Shown here: piece by piece, positions 11,481 through 24,821 of the stretch
How the letters are laid out: each line of letters starts with the position of its first letter
Numbering within the stretch: position 1 is the stretch's first letter
Assembly: GCF_030272615.1 (NCBI RefSeq)
Contig: NC_081414.1
Span: 305,242,664-305,306,663 of the forward strand
Source of the DNA: Cryptomeria japonica
Lineage: Eukaryota; Streptophyta; Pinopsida; Cupressales; Cupressaceae
Reading direction: 5' to 3'
DNA: 64,000 nucleotides
Notes under the pieces: model-generated
The model's database searches: none
Seen by the model: the letters and a program-made list of their open reading frames with translations, nothing else
What the model was told of the DNA's origin: nothing
Made by a program: the position numbers and the translations under genes

Positions 11481-11909
11481 AAGGACATGAATTAGGTTGA
11501 GAAATTCAAGGACACCATTCAAACAACCAAGGCTTGTGCTTGCAACAAGAAGTATGATTAGATAACACAAGAAACCTAGGCATGATACAAAGGAGTCCTT
11601 CTATTTACCTATCATGCTCAACTCACTTGATTTTCTTAGATCCTCATTTCAATCATAACCCTGCAAACAAGATACAAGTCATCCATTTGAAAAGCCTTAA
11701 CAACTGACTGTCTTTACTCCAATCTCAGGAGACCACCCTGACTTGATGAACCCTCTGGCTACTTAAGAAACTCTAGCCCTTCAATGCAAAGACTAATAGC
11801 AAAGACCCTAAGACAACCCAGGACTGAGCAAAAAGGGCCAATCCTAAAAAGCGAAAAGTGGGGTCCCCATTTGCAATGGGGCGATGTGTGAATACCTCAC
11901 AACAGGCTC

Positions 11910-12739
11910 CATATAGGCGGATGTTTTTGTGGGTCCAAAATGCCATTGTTGTTCTGGGTTTGGAGTGAGAACCATGGCTTAGTGTTTAGGCAGAATTAAG
12001 GCCTTGGGTTACATGTTAAGCAATTACCAACCAAAGTATTGTCTGTTGGAGAGCAGTTGGTGAGAAGGTAAGTTGTTTAAGTTAAGCTTGTTGGGGGACC
12101 ATTTACCTACAACTAACTTGTCAGAAGGAAGTCTAGTTATTCATATTGACAATTTTCTGGACGGTCCATATGTCAGCATGCTCTCTGAAAAGTATGCATC
12201 AGGGAACAGCTTGGGGGACACACTGTTGGCGATCCCAAATTTCAAACCTATGATCTAGCAAATTGAGTTATAAAAGAAGGTTGTACTTTATTATTTGATT
12301 CTTTGAAACTACTAGCTGCATAATCAATTGTTAAAATTTTTCTCTTTCAATACTTTGGATCACTTTGTCTTTATTATCTATTACTCTATCTTCTGTTTGC
12401 TTATTTATAAAGAGCAAGTTATATTCCTAGAAGATTCGCATATGACTTATATATTGACATTGCACTTTGTATACTCCCTCTCTCACAACCTGTGAAATTT
12501 GCTTCCTTTTTGGCTGGAGCCAGCCAACCTTCTTTGGGGTTCTTCCTTAAAAAATATTAGTGACATATTGTTTTTCTGGCTCTGTGGGTTTGTCTTAGTT
12601 CATTCTGGCATGCCTTAATCATCGTTTCTGGCTTGATCATTTAGCTGTACCTTTGTGTGTTCCTCTTCTATTCTTGAATTCTCTGATCATTTTTTGTTGT
12701 TTTTGTACAGCCATCCATCATATGATCATGATGGTGCAC
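11910..12739. other. Unassigned DNA
   Basis: No supported gene. A 61-codon frame at 12073-12258 has no recognisable motif. A splice-acceptor-like tract ending TTTTTGTACAG at about 12710 precedes a short open stretch that runs into the tandem duplication at 12740, but the evidence is weak. Confidence 0.4.
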
Positions 12740-12865
12740 CTACATTGCAAGACATCAAACCCTTATTCTAGTTTTGTGATGTGATTGCAATCACTGGTTA
12801 AACTACATTGCAAGACATCAAACCCTTATTCTAGTTTTGTGATGTGATTGCAATCACTGGTTAAA
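12740..12865 (+). repeat. Perfect 63-bp tandem duplication
   Basis: 12740-12802 is repeated at 12803-12865 with no difference that I can see. The unit starts CTACATTGCAAGACATC and ends CACTGGTTAAA. The identity implies a recent event. Confidence 0.95.
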
Positions 12866-13959
12866 CTATGTGATTGCAAATTTGCAACTATAATCTGTCA
12901 ATATGTGTTGATTAAGACCATGACACGATCAAATATTGTTACATGCATGCCTTTGTAAAACTCTATCTACCATGTCCTTGGACATATATTTGTTAAAATG
13001 ATTGATTAAGGTAAATCCAGTCCTCTAACTTAAGAAACCATTGGCTTTGCCATCTGTTTGGAAATATATTTGTTTAAATGATTGAATTTGAACTTTCCAG
13101 ATTCCTTAACTTGCGGTGGTAATTTGCGCTGTTTGAAGTGATATTAACACATTCACTACAATATTAGTAATTTTAATTTTTCTGCAACGGCATTGTCAAC
13201 TGTTTGCCTGGTTCAGTTACAACCCACTTCCTACTTTTAACTTATTGAGCTACACAAATTTCTAGTGCCAACAGAAGCATACAAAGTAGGGAATGAAAAA
13301 GGAAGCAAAGATGGTCTCTGAGATGAGAAGTCAATTGCAAATAAACTTAAATGAGTTGTTATCAAATTAGTAAATTACCCAAAAGTATCTTTTATATAAT
13401 TCTGATCCCGCAGCATAGAATGTTTTGTCGGAATTTTTTTCTTGTCATTTTAGAGTTTTAGGGAGTGCTTCGTAACTCATAACTGTTAAAAAAATATTCA
13501 TTTTGTCAATACTGTAGCGTACTTATATTCATATGTATCAGGGTTTTCTTGTTTTTGACTGTAAAATGTCATTTGGTCAAAAACATCATTCCAATAATTT
13601 GGTCAACATATACAATTTGCTCAGCCTAAATATTGTTTAATTTAATTAAATTAATTTATATACATGATTTTCAACTCTCCAAAGTACTTGTCATCTTTCA
13701 TCTTTGCATTTTTTTAACTGTGGTTCCTTGAATTGGTTTTCTAGGGAATGGGTCTAAATTTAAGCTATAACATGTCAATTTTATACTGATTAGTGTGTTC
13801 TCTGCATTTTCATGTATCATGAAATCACCTTTTGCTTTCTAATTGCTGCATTTTCCCCTCTAATCTTGTACCTTTGATGTAGAATGACGAGCATAAATTA
13901 TTAATGTCTCTATGCATTAATATAATATACATTATTTTGTTGTTTTCTTTGTCAAACAG

Positions 13960-14061
13960 GTTAAACACTTTGACAGACAGTATAGTTCCAAGAAGAGAGT
14001 AGAGCGATTGTTGGAAACTGAGGGTTCTCGTAAAGGTCCCATGTCGTTGCCCCAAAGATGA
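13960..14061 (+). CDS. Candidate terminal exon of an unidentified gene
   Basis: A pyrimidine-rich tract with a consensus 3' splice site (TTTCTTTGTCAAACAG, ending 13959) precedes 33 open codons and a TGA (14059-14061). The peptide is basic and polar (for example KHFDRQYSSKKRVERLLE) and ends SLPQR. A possible AATAAA poly(A) signal lies about 200 bases downstream (near 14260). I do not recognise the protein and found no upstream exon in this window, which would fit a gene with long introns. It could also be a chance frame: 33 codons without a stop is not rare here. Confidence 0.35.
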   Translation, partial: VKHFDRQYSSKKRVERLLETEGSRKGPMSLPQR

Positions 14062-16212
14062 CTGATAAATTCCTACTTGATGGTTTACATCTATTGATGT
14101 ATCTCGCCTCATTTTTTCTTGAATCTTAATTCATCAGGCATATGAGAAGGCACCCGGAAGACAATGTTTTCAACTTCTAAGGTTTGTCTGGCACAACTTT
14201 GATGGGTGCTGTGCAGCATCTAGTCAATTAGGAATGGGTGGAAAATGTTTACAGAAGACTAATAAATAGTGTAATCAGTGTGGTGCACAATTATATCTAT
14301 GTCTTGTGGATAATCAAAGCTTAATTTGAATTTTGCCATTTGAATCTGATACTCTTCATAAAGTTCAAATGTGCATTGCAAGTTTGTCAAAGTTAGGTGG
14401 ATGGCTATTTTGTTAAGAACGGAAATCTGTATGGTATGATGCAACAGTTTTGAATATTCTGTGATTTTGTGTTACAATGAAAAGTTATTTTAAAAAAATG
14501 TGCATCTTATATGTGCAGCAAGGACAATACATTAGGTAACTCAGACAATACCATGCTAGGGTACTCTTACCAATCATATAAGAGGAATGCTAACATTTTT
14601 ACACTATGAGCAATAGGAAGAGAATGTAAATCTTTAATAAAACCATAAAATTTTGGCCGAAACCCAAGTGGGATAAAAACAGACGATTTGTGGAGGTTAG
14701 ATAATTGCAAACCTTTGGTGGAATCCTCAATGATTTTTTAGCTAGCCCATTGATGAACCATTCTTGATGGATATTTGCTAATTGTTAAGGGAAACTTTGC
14801 CTGAAGTTATCTAAATTTAGTTGCTTGCTTAAGGATTTTTTTGAAGTCTTTCTTATTCTCATTTATTGATGTGTTTTGGATTCATCTTAGGGTGGACTGG
14901 AATTCATTAGGGAATCCTTGCATCAACTTTCCACAACTATTACAACTCCAATTTGTGCATTGTTTCATTAATTCTTTTTTGTTGCCAAGTAATTTCACAC
15001 TTTTGGACATGCATTTCTATCTTCTCAGTTCTATGATATTACATTATCAAGAATTATATAGTATGCCGTTATCCTTCTATCAAATTTACCTATTGCAATT
15101 CACATTCTTGTAAGCCTCCACATATAACCCTTATAATGATTCGCCACCCAATTACTTAATGCTACATCTTTTGTAAAGTTCCGTCACTTTTTGATGCATG
15201 AACATTTGAGTCCACAAATAATCTTGCATCACAATATCTATGAATAAAAATATGTTATTATAAAGTTTTGGCGGTTTTTGTCTGTAGACTTATTATCACA
15301 CATGCATACTCTTAGAAGGCTGTTACTTGTTAGTTATATGTTGCTACACGTGTTGTATAGATTGTTGTAGATGTTAATAGGCCGCTGTAGTTATGTTGGA
15401 TGTTACCGCAGGTCCATTCAGAGCTTATTGTAGTGTCACATACCCCCTAGGAGCCTATTCTCACATAGGGTTTACATGTCAAAAATATAAAAGATAATTA
15501 ATAGGTGCTCTTTCAAATCAGGCACACTCGAAGGATAGAGAGGTAGAACATGATATGGACATTCATCAATGCATTTAATAAAAGGGTATAACGTTAGGAA
15601 AGAGAATTGCAACTTCATTATGAACAATGGCATCGCCCTCTCAATACTTATGAAGATTGCAAGTTGGGCAAAAAAGGGAGGAGAGAAATGTAGTCTCATG
15701 GATTTCAATGGTTGCAAGATATCCATGAAATTGATTTCTTGGAAAAGACTTTAAAAAATCTTTCAAGCAAACTTAGTTGACAGGTGTAAAAAAGCTAGAG
15801 TCCACAACCTTGGTCATATCCTTCCTTCCTATGCCAAATGAGAGCTTTGAAAAGGCTATGGTTATATATCAAAGCTTAAAGGATGGTGGAATTTCATTAG
15901 GCAAGGAGATGAATGTTCCCAGTGCAGATTCACCCTATACAAGAGGTATGAAGGAAGGGAGGCCTACGTGGTGCAAATAGGCGGATCCCTTGGGGCATCA
16001 TTTGTAGACTACAAGAAAAAGAAGGGGAATGATTTTGTAGAGGAAAGGGTATCCGAGGCTATGGAAGGCAGATTTTATTGCCTAAACTGTAAACTTCTTC
16101 AACATGGCATACTCTTTCACAATTACTCTCCTAGAATAGTATTAAATTTATAAATATCTACTACTCTAACTGAAAAGATTAATTTAGAAATATGAGATGT
16201 TTAGGTGACAGT
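14062..16212. other. Unassigned AT-rich DNA
   Basis: About 2.1 kb without a supported gene. Frames at 14841-15113, 15569-15754 and 15777-15980 are short and carry no motif that I recognise. Confidence 0.4.
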
Positions 16213-16563
16213 TGTTAGTGTTAAAGAGGTGTTTTACCTAGCTAGTTCATCATCTAGGTTTTATTTACATTAATTACTTAAGTTTACTTAGTGTACACAT
16301 AGGATGGTTATCACTTTATGTCCCAAGTAAAAAAATTGCTTAGGTCATAATCTTATGTATGTCTCACTTTGGCCTATATAACCGAGGGGTTCCCTTTGTA
16401 ATCTCAATTCTTTGGAAGTTCATCATTGTATATTTGCATAATTTGAAAGAATAGAATTATTCTCTCATATTTGATCTCTCTTGCTCTTTCATAGAATTTT
16501 TAAGAGTTTTAGGTGGCTACAATTTTAAAGCAAATCTTGCGCGGTACAAATAATTTTATACCA
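16213..16563 (+). mobile_element. Short LTR (351 bp) with adjacent primer binding site
   Basis: The segment starts TGTTAG and ends TACCA. It holds a TATA box (TATATAA, 16375-16381) about 160 bases in. A tRNA-Met-type primer binding site follows at 16567-16578 (AGGTATTAAAGC against the usual TGGTATCAGAGC, 9 of 12). The layout is that of a short copia-type or TRIM LTR. No gag or pol is readable downstream and no partner LTR was found, so it is probably a truncated 5' end. Confidence 0.5.
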
Positions 16564-19289
16564 ACTAGGTATTAAAGCTTGTGGGATTTGTAATGCCCTT
16601 CTTGTTTGCGGTGTAGAGATGTCTTGGTCTCAACATTATTTTTCAGCTATGTATTAGGGGATGCATAATTCTTGCTTGGGCTTGTTGCTTGGGGTGTTGA
16701 TTGTGTTTTAACTTCACTACTTTGATCGCTAACCTTGGTTGTGGTTTTTGTTCTTTCTCTGCTTGGTGTATGGGCCACATGCATGTTTTGAGATATGATT
16801 CCTCAACATGTCGGTTGTTGGTGTTCTATATGCATTGAGATTCATGTGTATTAGGGTGCCAAATTTCATGTGAGGATTTGAGGTATTTTGTTGTGGAATT
16901 TCTTGAGATGCGTATGTGACGCTTATATGGTTGGTTTATCTTGATGTTTTTAGTTTATAGAAATGCTTATTGCTATCCATGTTGTGAATCAATGTATGAT
17001 GATTCTGGGTCATTTAGATGCATTGATTTATATCTTATAGGATGTTGTACCCTATTGGGTGATTATGTTATGTTTTGGCTATTATATATTGAATATGTAT
17101 GCTTGGCATGTGTGTTGAGTGGTTACAAGTAAAAGGTTATTTCTCCACCTAGTTATGTAGGTCTAATTTATTTCTCAATGGTATATTTTGGAGATGTCAT
17201 CAAAGATAGAGAAAATGCAAAAGACATAATTAGATAAACAAATGAAACATATAATGTTACCTTTCCTTTTACCTTCTCATCTTATAGATTGAGCTAAAGT
17301 AGAGACATCCTTCTCCGCTTGATTTGCTCCTTTGATGTTGTGTAGCTGGGTGGAATATGATTGCTTATAGTAGCAACATGATTTTAGGATGAAAATGATG
17401 AGGATCAATAGAATATATATATAAAATAAGACATGTAGTTAGGATATGAAGAGATGATCAAAATGAGAGCAAAAACCTTGATTTATAGATTTTCCATAAG
17501 GAAAAGCAATGACCAAGATGTGTTGATAAATGGATGACTATGATTGATTGAGAGAGATGGCATGGGTTGAAAGCTTAGCCTTGTGACAAGTGTACAAGAA
17601 GGCATGAAAATGATATGTGCCATAGTTGTAAGAGCTAGTTGTGCTCATACATGTGCGAGCACATGAGGAAGCTCAAGAAAAAGACATGTCTATGACATGT
17701 GTAAGAGGTAAGGTAGCTATGAGGTGACCTTTCATTCTCACACGTGTGAGCAAGAGGAGGTTAAGGACACTTATCACATGATGACAAGTTTAGATCTTGA
17801 ACCATGTAGATGGATTAAATGGTTAGGATTTAATGGACAAGGATTGAGGGTGAGGTGGAATTAAATATTAGGGAAAATGGTAATGAAGATTAACGAGCCT
17901 AAATTAATTAAATAAATAGGCATTAGTTAATTGATTAGTTAGAGGATTTGGGGATGCAAATTTATTTAATTAAGAGTAAAGATAAATGATTAATTAAATA
18001 AATAATAAATATGTACTTATTTGGCTAGAACAAGATAAGTCAAGTGTGGTTGGATATGAACAAATTTAGATGTAAATATTTTGTCCCTCTTTGATATGGT
18101 GTCACGCCTAGAAGAAGTAACATTATATCAAAGAAGAATAAAATATAGTGGATAGAAAGGGATACAAACTAGTAGTGTGATGCTCTAGTCACTGATAAGA
18201 TGATGAAGGATGACGAGGAGGTTGTATGCCCCCTTGAGAGGGCAAGTAGGTTCGAGGTACACATACATGTTCTCGAGATAAATTGGAGGGTTATAGGATT
18301 AAGGATGCATGAACAAAAGATATGAAAAGATGGATGAAAAGTAGATAGGGATGATGGATAGATAGATATAGAAAGGGGAGGGATGAGAATCATTTTGTGG
18401 TGGTATAAGCAACCTAGATTTGATATTTTACTCAACATTATGCACCAAGGTATAAGGAACCATGATGACAATGTGCCAACTACATGATCAAGAAGGTCAA
18501 ACACAAACATACACCTTCTGACACCATGATACGAAAGACCATGATGCCTTTGTGGCAATAGAATGCAAAGACCATGATAAATGAAAACAATAATAACACA
18601 TACAATTGACAAGAAAGCATGCACAACAAACCAAAAGCAAACAAATTTTTTGCCCCTAGTCAAGTTGAAAATCAATTGATTCATTGATGGATTGATGATG
18701 ATGAGGATACCAAATTCATGGAACTTATTCAAACATTAAAAATTAGATTTTAAACACATTACATAGCTGATAAAGTGTTCCAAACATGAAAAGAAATGCT
18801 CATAAACATTTCTAGCACCAATGCTAGACATAAAATGGTCAAGGACAATTTGTATGAAGATCCTTCAAGACTCCAAACTCATCAAGATTTGCTCTAACTA
18901 CAACAAATCTTTAATAATATTAATAGACACCCAAAATTAGTGTTTTCTAGCCACCAAAGATGTGGGTTTAAAACTCACAATAACCCCACGTGCCAAGTGC
19001 AAGTGTATGACCCTCTAGAATAGGGCAATTTTTCCTTATAAAATCATTTGATCTTCAAAACCCATTTGTGATAGCTCAATAGATGGTGCTTAGTATAGAG
19101 AAGAAATGAGATGATACCTAGAATGATATCTCTGTCAACCACTTAGTTAAGAGCATAAAATGTTTTTTTAATATTCTGAAAAAGCACACAAACACTGAAA
19201 AAGAATCCAAACTCTTCAGAAACTCAAACTGCTCTCTAAGAAAGCTCACACCACACCAAAATCCATATTAGGAAACTAAAAATATGTGA
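16564..19289. other. Unassigned DNA, probably old repeats
   Basis: No supported gene. The 187-codon minus-strand frame at 18169-18732 is rich in His, Cys, Ile and Leu without any family motif. The plus strand of the same stretch shows a short protein-like run near 18185-18270, so this may be a decayed element. Confidence 0.35.
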
Positions 19290-19375
19290 TTCATCTATGA
19301 GAAAATGTGAGGTCAAACTCAAATAACATTAAGTTGTCGATTCATCGATGAGAAAATGTGAGGTCAAACTCAAAT
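19290..19375 (+). repeat. Short imperfect tandem duplication (~51 bp period)
   Basis: A block beginning GATTCATC and containing GAGAAAATGTGAGGTC occurs twice, about 51 bases apart. Confidence 0.7.
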
Positions 19376-19925
19376 ATATAATGTGAGGGAAAAGTTAGGG
19401 CAACCTTCATTTGAATTTGAATACATTTTCCTCTAATTTCTAATTTCAAAGCAATATGAAATGAACCCTAAAAGGTTCGATCCATTTCTTGAGATTAAAA
19501 TATTGAATATTAGATAACACTTTATCTCACCTTATGTCTTGGCATCACATTGGGAGACAATAATATTAATATTTTATTTTTCTAAGTTTCCTTAACCTTA
19601 GTGTCACTTTAGAAACCAAACTTGTCTTGTAAAAACAACTTAGAACTTGCCACTTTTCTATGCACCAAACAAGGGAAACACTTCATGAACTCTTCACCCT
19701 CACTTTAGTTATAAATCACCTTTATAAAAGACTTAAGTGACAAATCAAATATCACCTAAAAACCTTGAAACTCACCCAAGCACTAAACTGGAAAGCATTA
19801 CACTTTGAATTGAGAGAAGATAGAAGCCAACAACAAGTGATAAAAATAACACTAAAAATAACCATATGCTAAAAGTAGAATCTATGTTGGAAACTTTGAA
19901 AACCTCTACAAAAGCTCTCCTTAGG

Positions 19926-20035
19926 ACACTAAGTCCTTTAACCATATCCACTTAGCCTCCAGGAACCTGGGAATAAGCTAACACTAAGTCCTTTAACCAT
20001 ATCCACTTAGCCTCCAGGAACATGGGAATAAGCTA
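19926..20035 (+). repeat. 55-bp tandem duplication, one mismatch
   Basis: 19926-19980 is repeated at 19981-20035. The only difference seen is AACCTGG against AACATGG. Confidence 0.95.
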
Positions 20036-21785
20036 ATGGAAACCTCATATTGAACAAGGTGCAAGAAGGTGACATTACAAATATATTGTTAAATGTGGAT
20101 TAAATGTGATTATGAATTTATGATGTTTTAGATATTAATATTAATGTTGAAATTAAATGATAATATGAGTTAGATTAGTTAAATACAATAAAGTTATATA
20201 TGTGATATTTGACCTCGTTGGGGTAATTTGCTATGCTTAGGCTATTATGAACATGTAGAGGTACACTTGACATTTTTGGAGTGATTTTAAAGTACAAGAT
20301 ATTTCTTCACCTGGATCCACAGGTATGAGTTATACTTCAATTGTGGTTATATGAGAGATGTCAAATTGACTGTAATTGTTTAGCCTTTACCCATTGTACT
20401 CAATTTGAGCAATTTTAAAAAAAAATTATTTTGTTAAAAAATTGCCCCAAATACCATGGTTGGTAACATTCCATAAACCCCAAATCCTATGTGGATGCCT
20501 AGTAAATGAGTGTTTGCTATAGTTTAAAAATCGTCATTTAATGCCAAAATTTAAACGCGATGTATATATGCTTGTTAATGATGTGTATTGGGAAATGAGG
20601 GCAAATGAAATCAATTGGGAAGTTAAAAAGATTATTTTCATTATTTTAATTTCAAAATACGAAAAAGTGCATTTGGGGCTAGAAAAAAGGGAAAAAGGGT
20701 GTTCATTTCATATTTAGCATATTTTTGGAAAGAAAAATTGGGAGAAGTCTCTTTTGGGAGGAAATTTGAGTTGCTCATTATGGAAGCAATTGGGAACCAA
20801 ATTGCATTGGATCGGTTCCATTTCGATAGGAATTAGGAAGGGAAATGACTGCTTCATTTGTGTGTTCTTTCATTTCATGTGTGCAAAGATCTATTCATTG
20901 CAAAATCTTGGTGAAATTTGAGGTATTTTGTTATCTTTTTGTTTTTACTCAATTTTGAATGCTTTAAAAGATTGATTTAGCATTGGTAGGATGTTAACGT
21001 TCCTCATTGCACTTTGTTTCATTTAATTTGATTGAATATGAATTTATATGTGGAAATTTTGTGAGCTTCCCAAAATATAGGGTTAATATGCCCAAAATTT
21101 TAGGAAATTACTAAAATGTGAATTTTATGTTAAAAGAGGGGTGTTGGGAATTTTTAGAACCAAAAGGTATCTTTAGATTTTTAAAATTTTTAAAATTTAA
21201 AATTTGATGAAATTTGAATCTATTTTAATGAAGTTTCGTGGATTTTTTTGGTTTTTAGTAAAATTGTAAAAATTGAAAAAAGAGAATTTATGATGAATTA
21301 TGATAGATTATTATGGAGAAACAAAGGTATACTTTTTAGTTTTTGAAAAGAGATGCATTTGAATTGTGTTTGAGCAATTTTGTGAAACTAAATATATGAT
21401 GTGAAAACAAAAAATTGTGCATTATTTGGCTTTATAACACATTTTTTGTTGAATGTTATGAGCATAGGATGTAGGTACTAGAGAGGGTTATCGGAGTGAC
21501 TTCTAATGTGACCTCGAACTAAAGTGGTTGAGTGAGGTAATCACATGTGGGAGTTGATTAATCAAGTAAAAACTAATGAAAGATGGTTAATTAATTAACC
21601 AAGGTAATGGTTGTTGTTTGCATGCCTTGAGTATTTGTAAAGGCTAAGGATGACTTGGGTAGACAAACCCACTTTAGGAGTGTGGTACTTGGATGATTGA
21701 GCATCATCATTTGTATGAGAGCATATTGAGTTCCTTGTGGTAGCTATTTTTTTGTTCTCCATGATGACACTCCCTAACTAGCTCT
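20036..21785. other. Unassigned AT-rich DNA
   Basis: About 1.7 kb with no supported gene and no boundary that I can define. Confidence 0.4.
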
Positions 21786-21848
21786 CTAGCATCTAGTCCT
21801 AGTATAGTTTGATTAATCTAGCATCTAGTCCTAGTATAGTTTGATTAA
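21786..21848 (+). repeat. Perfect 32-bp tandem duplication
   Basis: The block starting CTAGCATCTAGTCCTAG is present at 21786-21817 and again at 21818-21848. Confidence 0.95.
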
Positions 21849-24557
21849 CACCTGCAAGAATTATTGTTCCTTTCCTATTGGTTTTGAATTTATTTGTGCA
21901 TACTTGGATGCCATGTATTATAGTTCTTGGATGTTGTGAGAAAATTGTAATTGGATTTCATTTATTCTTCAAGCATGGATGTGCTTATGCCTTCTCCCCA
22001 TGTTTCTTACATGTGAAAGTGTTTGATTTTGCGCCATTAGTGATCATGCCCAATTATGATGTATTTATTACCTACATTGGTGAGTGTGTGCAATGTGAGT
22101 GTTTGGTTTCAGGCCATTTGTGTTCATTCCTAATGAGGAATTGTACCTTTCCCTTGATGTCATTGACAATTTCCTTGCATGATTTGTATGAGTGTGTATA
22201 CTTATGTATGGTATGTGTATAAGCCCTCTCCCTATGTGTTTGGTGTGAGTGTGCTTATGGATGGTGCGACCATCTCCTAGCATGACGAGAGTGCATATTT
22301 TGATTCCATGAGGTTAAGTGGGTGGAAACCACCATTGGGGATGGAGGATCATGGATGTAGACTAAATATGTTACTACTAATGATAGTAATGTATTTATGT
22401 TCCATTTTTATTTTATTTTACTGTAAATTATATATTGGAGGGATATTAAGTCCTCATGTAATGTAATTTGTAATATTCATTCATTGGACCTCTTTATTAA
22501 GATGGTATGCATTTGGATGGACTATGTTAGTGATTATATTAGGTAACGTGACTTGGTGTTGGAGCCAATCTTGATTTTATAATGATTTGTTTAAGTTACT
22601 TTTATGCTTTATGGTAAAATTGGTAAAATGAATTTAGGCACTTTTCAATTTGGGTATAAAATGAATGTAGGAACTTGTACTTTGAGTTTAAAAGGAACCT
22701 CTTTGTTGCAATAGTAATTCTTCCCTAATCCCTATAATCATAGTCATAATTGTGAAAAATTATGTGTTTTTGACTTCATTGATTGGGATTTTTCTCTTTT
22801 GTTTTTGTCAAGTCAGCGAAAGGGGTAAGGCTTAACCCCAAATCCAAATCATTGATAGCCTCTTCTTTATTATTGAAATTTTCTAAGTATTTTGGAGATT
22901 AGATGTTGGGTGTTGATATCTAAAGTGTACACTAAAGAGGTCACTATCTGGATGTTTCTTAGACATAGGATAGTGGTCTGCGAAACAATCTTTGAGTTTT
23001 AAAGAAGCCGACTCTTCTGATTTTGGGGTTTTTGAAAAGGGAGAGAGATACTTTACAAGAAACTAAATTAAGAAATGATCGTAGCATAAGGTGATGCAAT
23101 GGAATTTAAATAAGTTTTGCACGCAATTCATAATGACCAATAAATTCACAAAAAATATTTCTAAATAGATTTGTTGGAATAGTTGTCATTGATATCAAAG
23201 TTATATAAACCATTGGATTTGTTCTGGTCAGTAATGTCAATCAAACATGAACAAGATTGTTAGATTAAGTATTATCAATGTCAAAGGGAAAGTGATATAT
23301 ATCTTGTTAAGACCAAAGGCCACTAAATCATAGAACAAGTCACAATGACAAGAAATCAATCAAGACGTGGCATTTGAAGTCAATGGAGACATATATGAGC
23401 AGTGACTCGAGGGAATATAATCAGTATGGAGACAACCAGCTTTTTAATATTTTTGATTGAATGCAATTCGATTTAAATCACATGTACATGACTATGTTAC
23501 AGGTGGTTGGAATCCAGTATTAAAACATGATCAAAATGTTAGTAAACATTAAGAGATGCTGATCGATTGTTAAGACACAATCAACAAGGGCTGCAAGGCA
23601 GCGAAGTTCCTGCTCAAGACTGGAAAAATAATTTTGGTTTTGTTTGGTTTATTTACATTTTAAAATGGTTTTGTTTGATTTATTTACATTAAAAAATGAC
23701 TTGATTTAAGGTGAACGATTAGAGTTGAACACATTGACAAAACTACAGTTGTTCAAATGGCAGAGCAACCAAAGGTGTAAGTAAGGAGATTCTAGGATAG
23801 AATCCTTTTGGTATGTGATTTTGAACATGGCATCAAAGCCAAATTAACTGAAATAAACCATTTGTATTTCGAAGTTAGGACTGGAAGGTGAGTCCATACT
23901 CCAGAATCCTCAAGCTAAAACACCCAATCTCAGTAGTCATAGAAATTCTTAATAATTTACTTGCATGTCTCCAAATCTATTTTACTGTCATATTTGTCAG
24001 ACCTGTAAACTAGAAAGGTAAATATTAACAACACAAAATTTGCATAATGTGGCTATGCTAAGTGATATTAATGTACACATATTTATGAAATGTTACCTAC
24101 CCCATAACAAACTCAATTCATAAGGCAGAAACCCTAACACACAAATGTTATGCCCAATTAAAAAAGTATAAATTCTTTCTTTCCAAAACATTCATTTAAA
24201 AAAAATCACACTATTGCAACATAAACTTTTGATTTGTTCTTAACTTACTCATTAGTAAAAATTAATATTTTAAAAGTAAAAACAAAAATTGCAATGTAAA
24301 AGAGCTTTATGAAAAATTGCATCATCGCATCCAAAAGAGAGTCATAAAAGCATTAGGAGCTCTTAATTTTAAAAAGTTGTCGAGTTTGTTTACTCAAAAA
24401 TAAGAATGAGGTAAACAAAAGTTTAAAGTTCAACTAAGAAAAATTGGCCCAAATTTGATTTTTACTTTTTTCTTTTATGGGCTGCCTCATGAATTTTTAC
24501 TAGTGTCTTTGGCCATTGTGTACATTTCACTTTCAAATACTATTAAAGATGATACAG
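21849..24557. other. Unassigned AT-rich DNA
   Basis: No supported gene. The plus frame at 21878-22222 (114 codons, Cys- and His-rich) has no motif and overlaps a minus frame. Around 23171 a TGTTGGAATAGTTGTCATTG start resembles copia LTR starts, but no other end was found. Confidence 0.35.
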
Positions 24558-24670
24558 AGAAGCAATGCACACTACACTATCTAACTAAGTAATAGAACTC
24601 TGGTTCAGAGTGGAGAAACAATGCACACTACACTATCTCTAACTAAGTAATGGAACTCTAGTTCAAATTA
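24558..24670 (+). repeat. Imperfect ~56-bp tandem duplication
   Basis: Two copies of a block containing CAATGCACACTACACTATC and ending near AACTCTGGTTCAGA or AACTCTAGTTCAAA, with several substitutions and a 2-base length difference. Confidence 0.85.
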
Positions 24671-24821
24671 GAGCACATCTGACAACACTGCAGTGAGAAA
24701 AACAAGATCTCTTAAAATAGATTCAAAATGTATTGGATGGGTAAATTTTGAACAATTAAAGCAGATGAAAGAAAGAAATAAAATAAACTCTTTTCAGAGA
24801 TGATGTGTATTGATAATATAC

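Larger units (their letters stand above)
7695..11904 (-). mobile_element. 4.2-kb solo LTR, sister of the ORF-bearing unit
   Basis: Read on the minus strand, the unit starts TGTTGTGAGG at 11904 and ends CACATCAACA at 7695, with TGTTG/CAACA ends and a near-perfect 5-bp duplication. Both ends match the unit at 1373-6885. A minus-strand TATA box (CTATAAA at 8551-8557) splits it into a U3 of about 3.3 kb and an R-U5 of about 0.85 kb. The U3 is dominated by the array at 9880-11480. It has no long ORF; the 168-codon minus frame at 9595-10101 is an artefact of repeated DNA. No second LTR or internal region was seen, so it is most likely a solo LTR left by recombination. Confidence 0.7.

Noticed and set aside
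17160-18140. Minus-strand LTR with a TATA-like CTATAAATC near 17485
   Set aside because: No matching ends, target duplication or primer binding site could be defined.
18169-18732. 187-codon minus-strand frame
   Set aside because: Composition is biased (His, Cys, Ile, Leu), no family motif, and the opposite strand looks at least as protein-like.
21878-22283. Overlapping plus and minus frames of 114 and 71 codons
   Set aside because: Opposite-strand overlap, low-complexity composition and no motif.
23171-23600. Copia-like LTR start TGTTGGAATAGTTGTC
   Set aside because: Only one end is plausible; no polypurine tract or other border was found.
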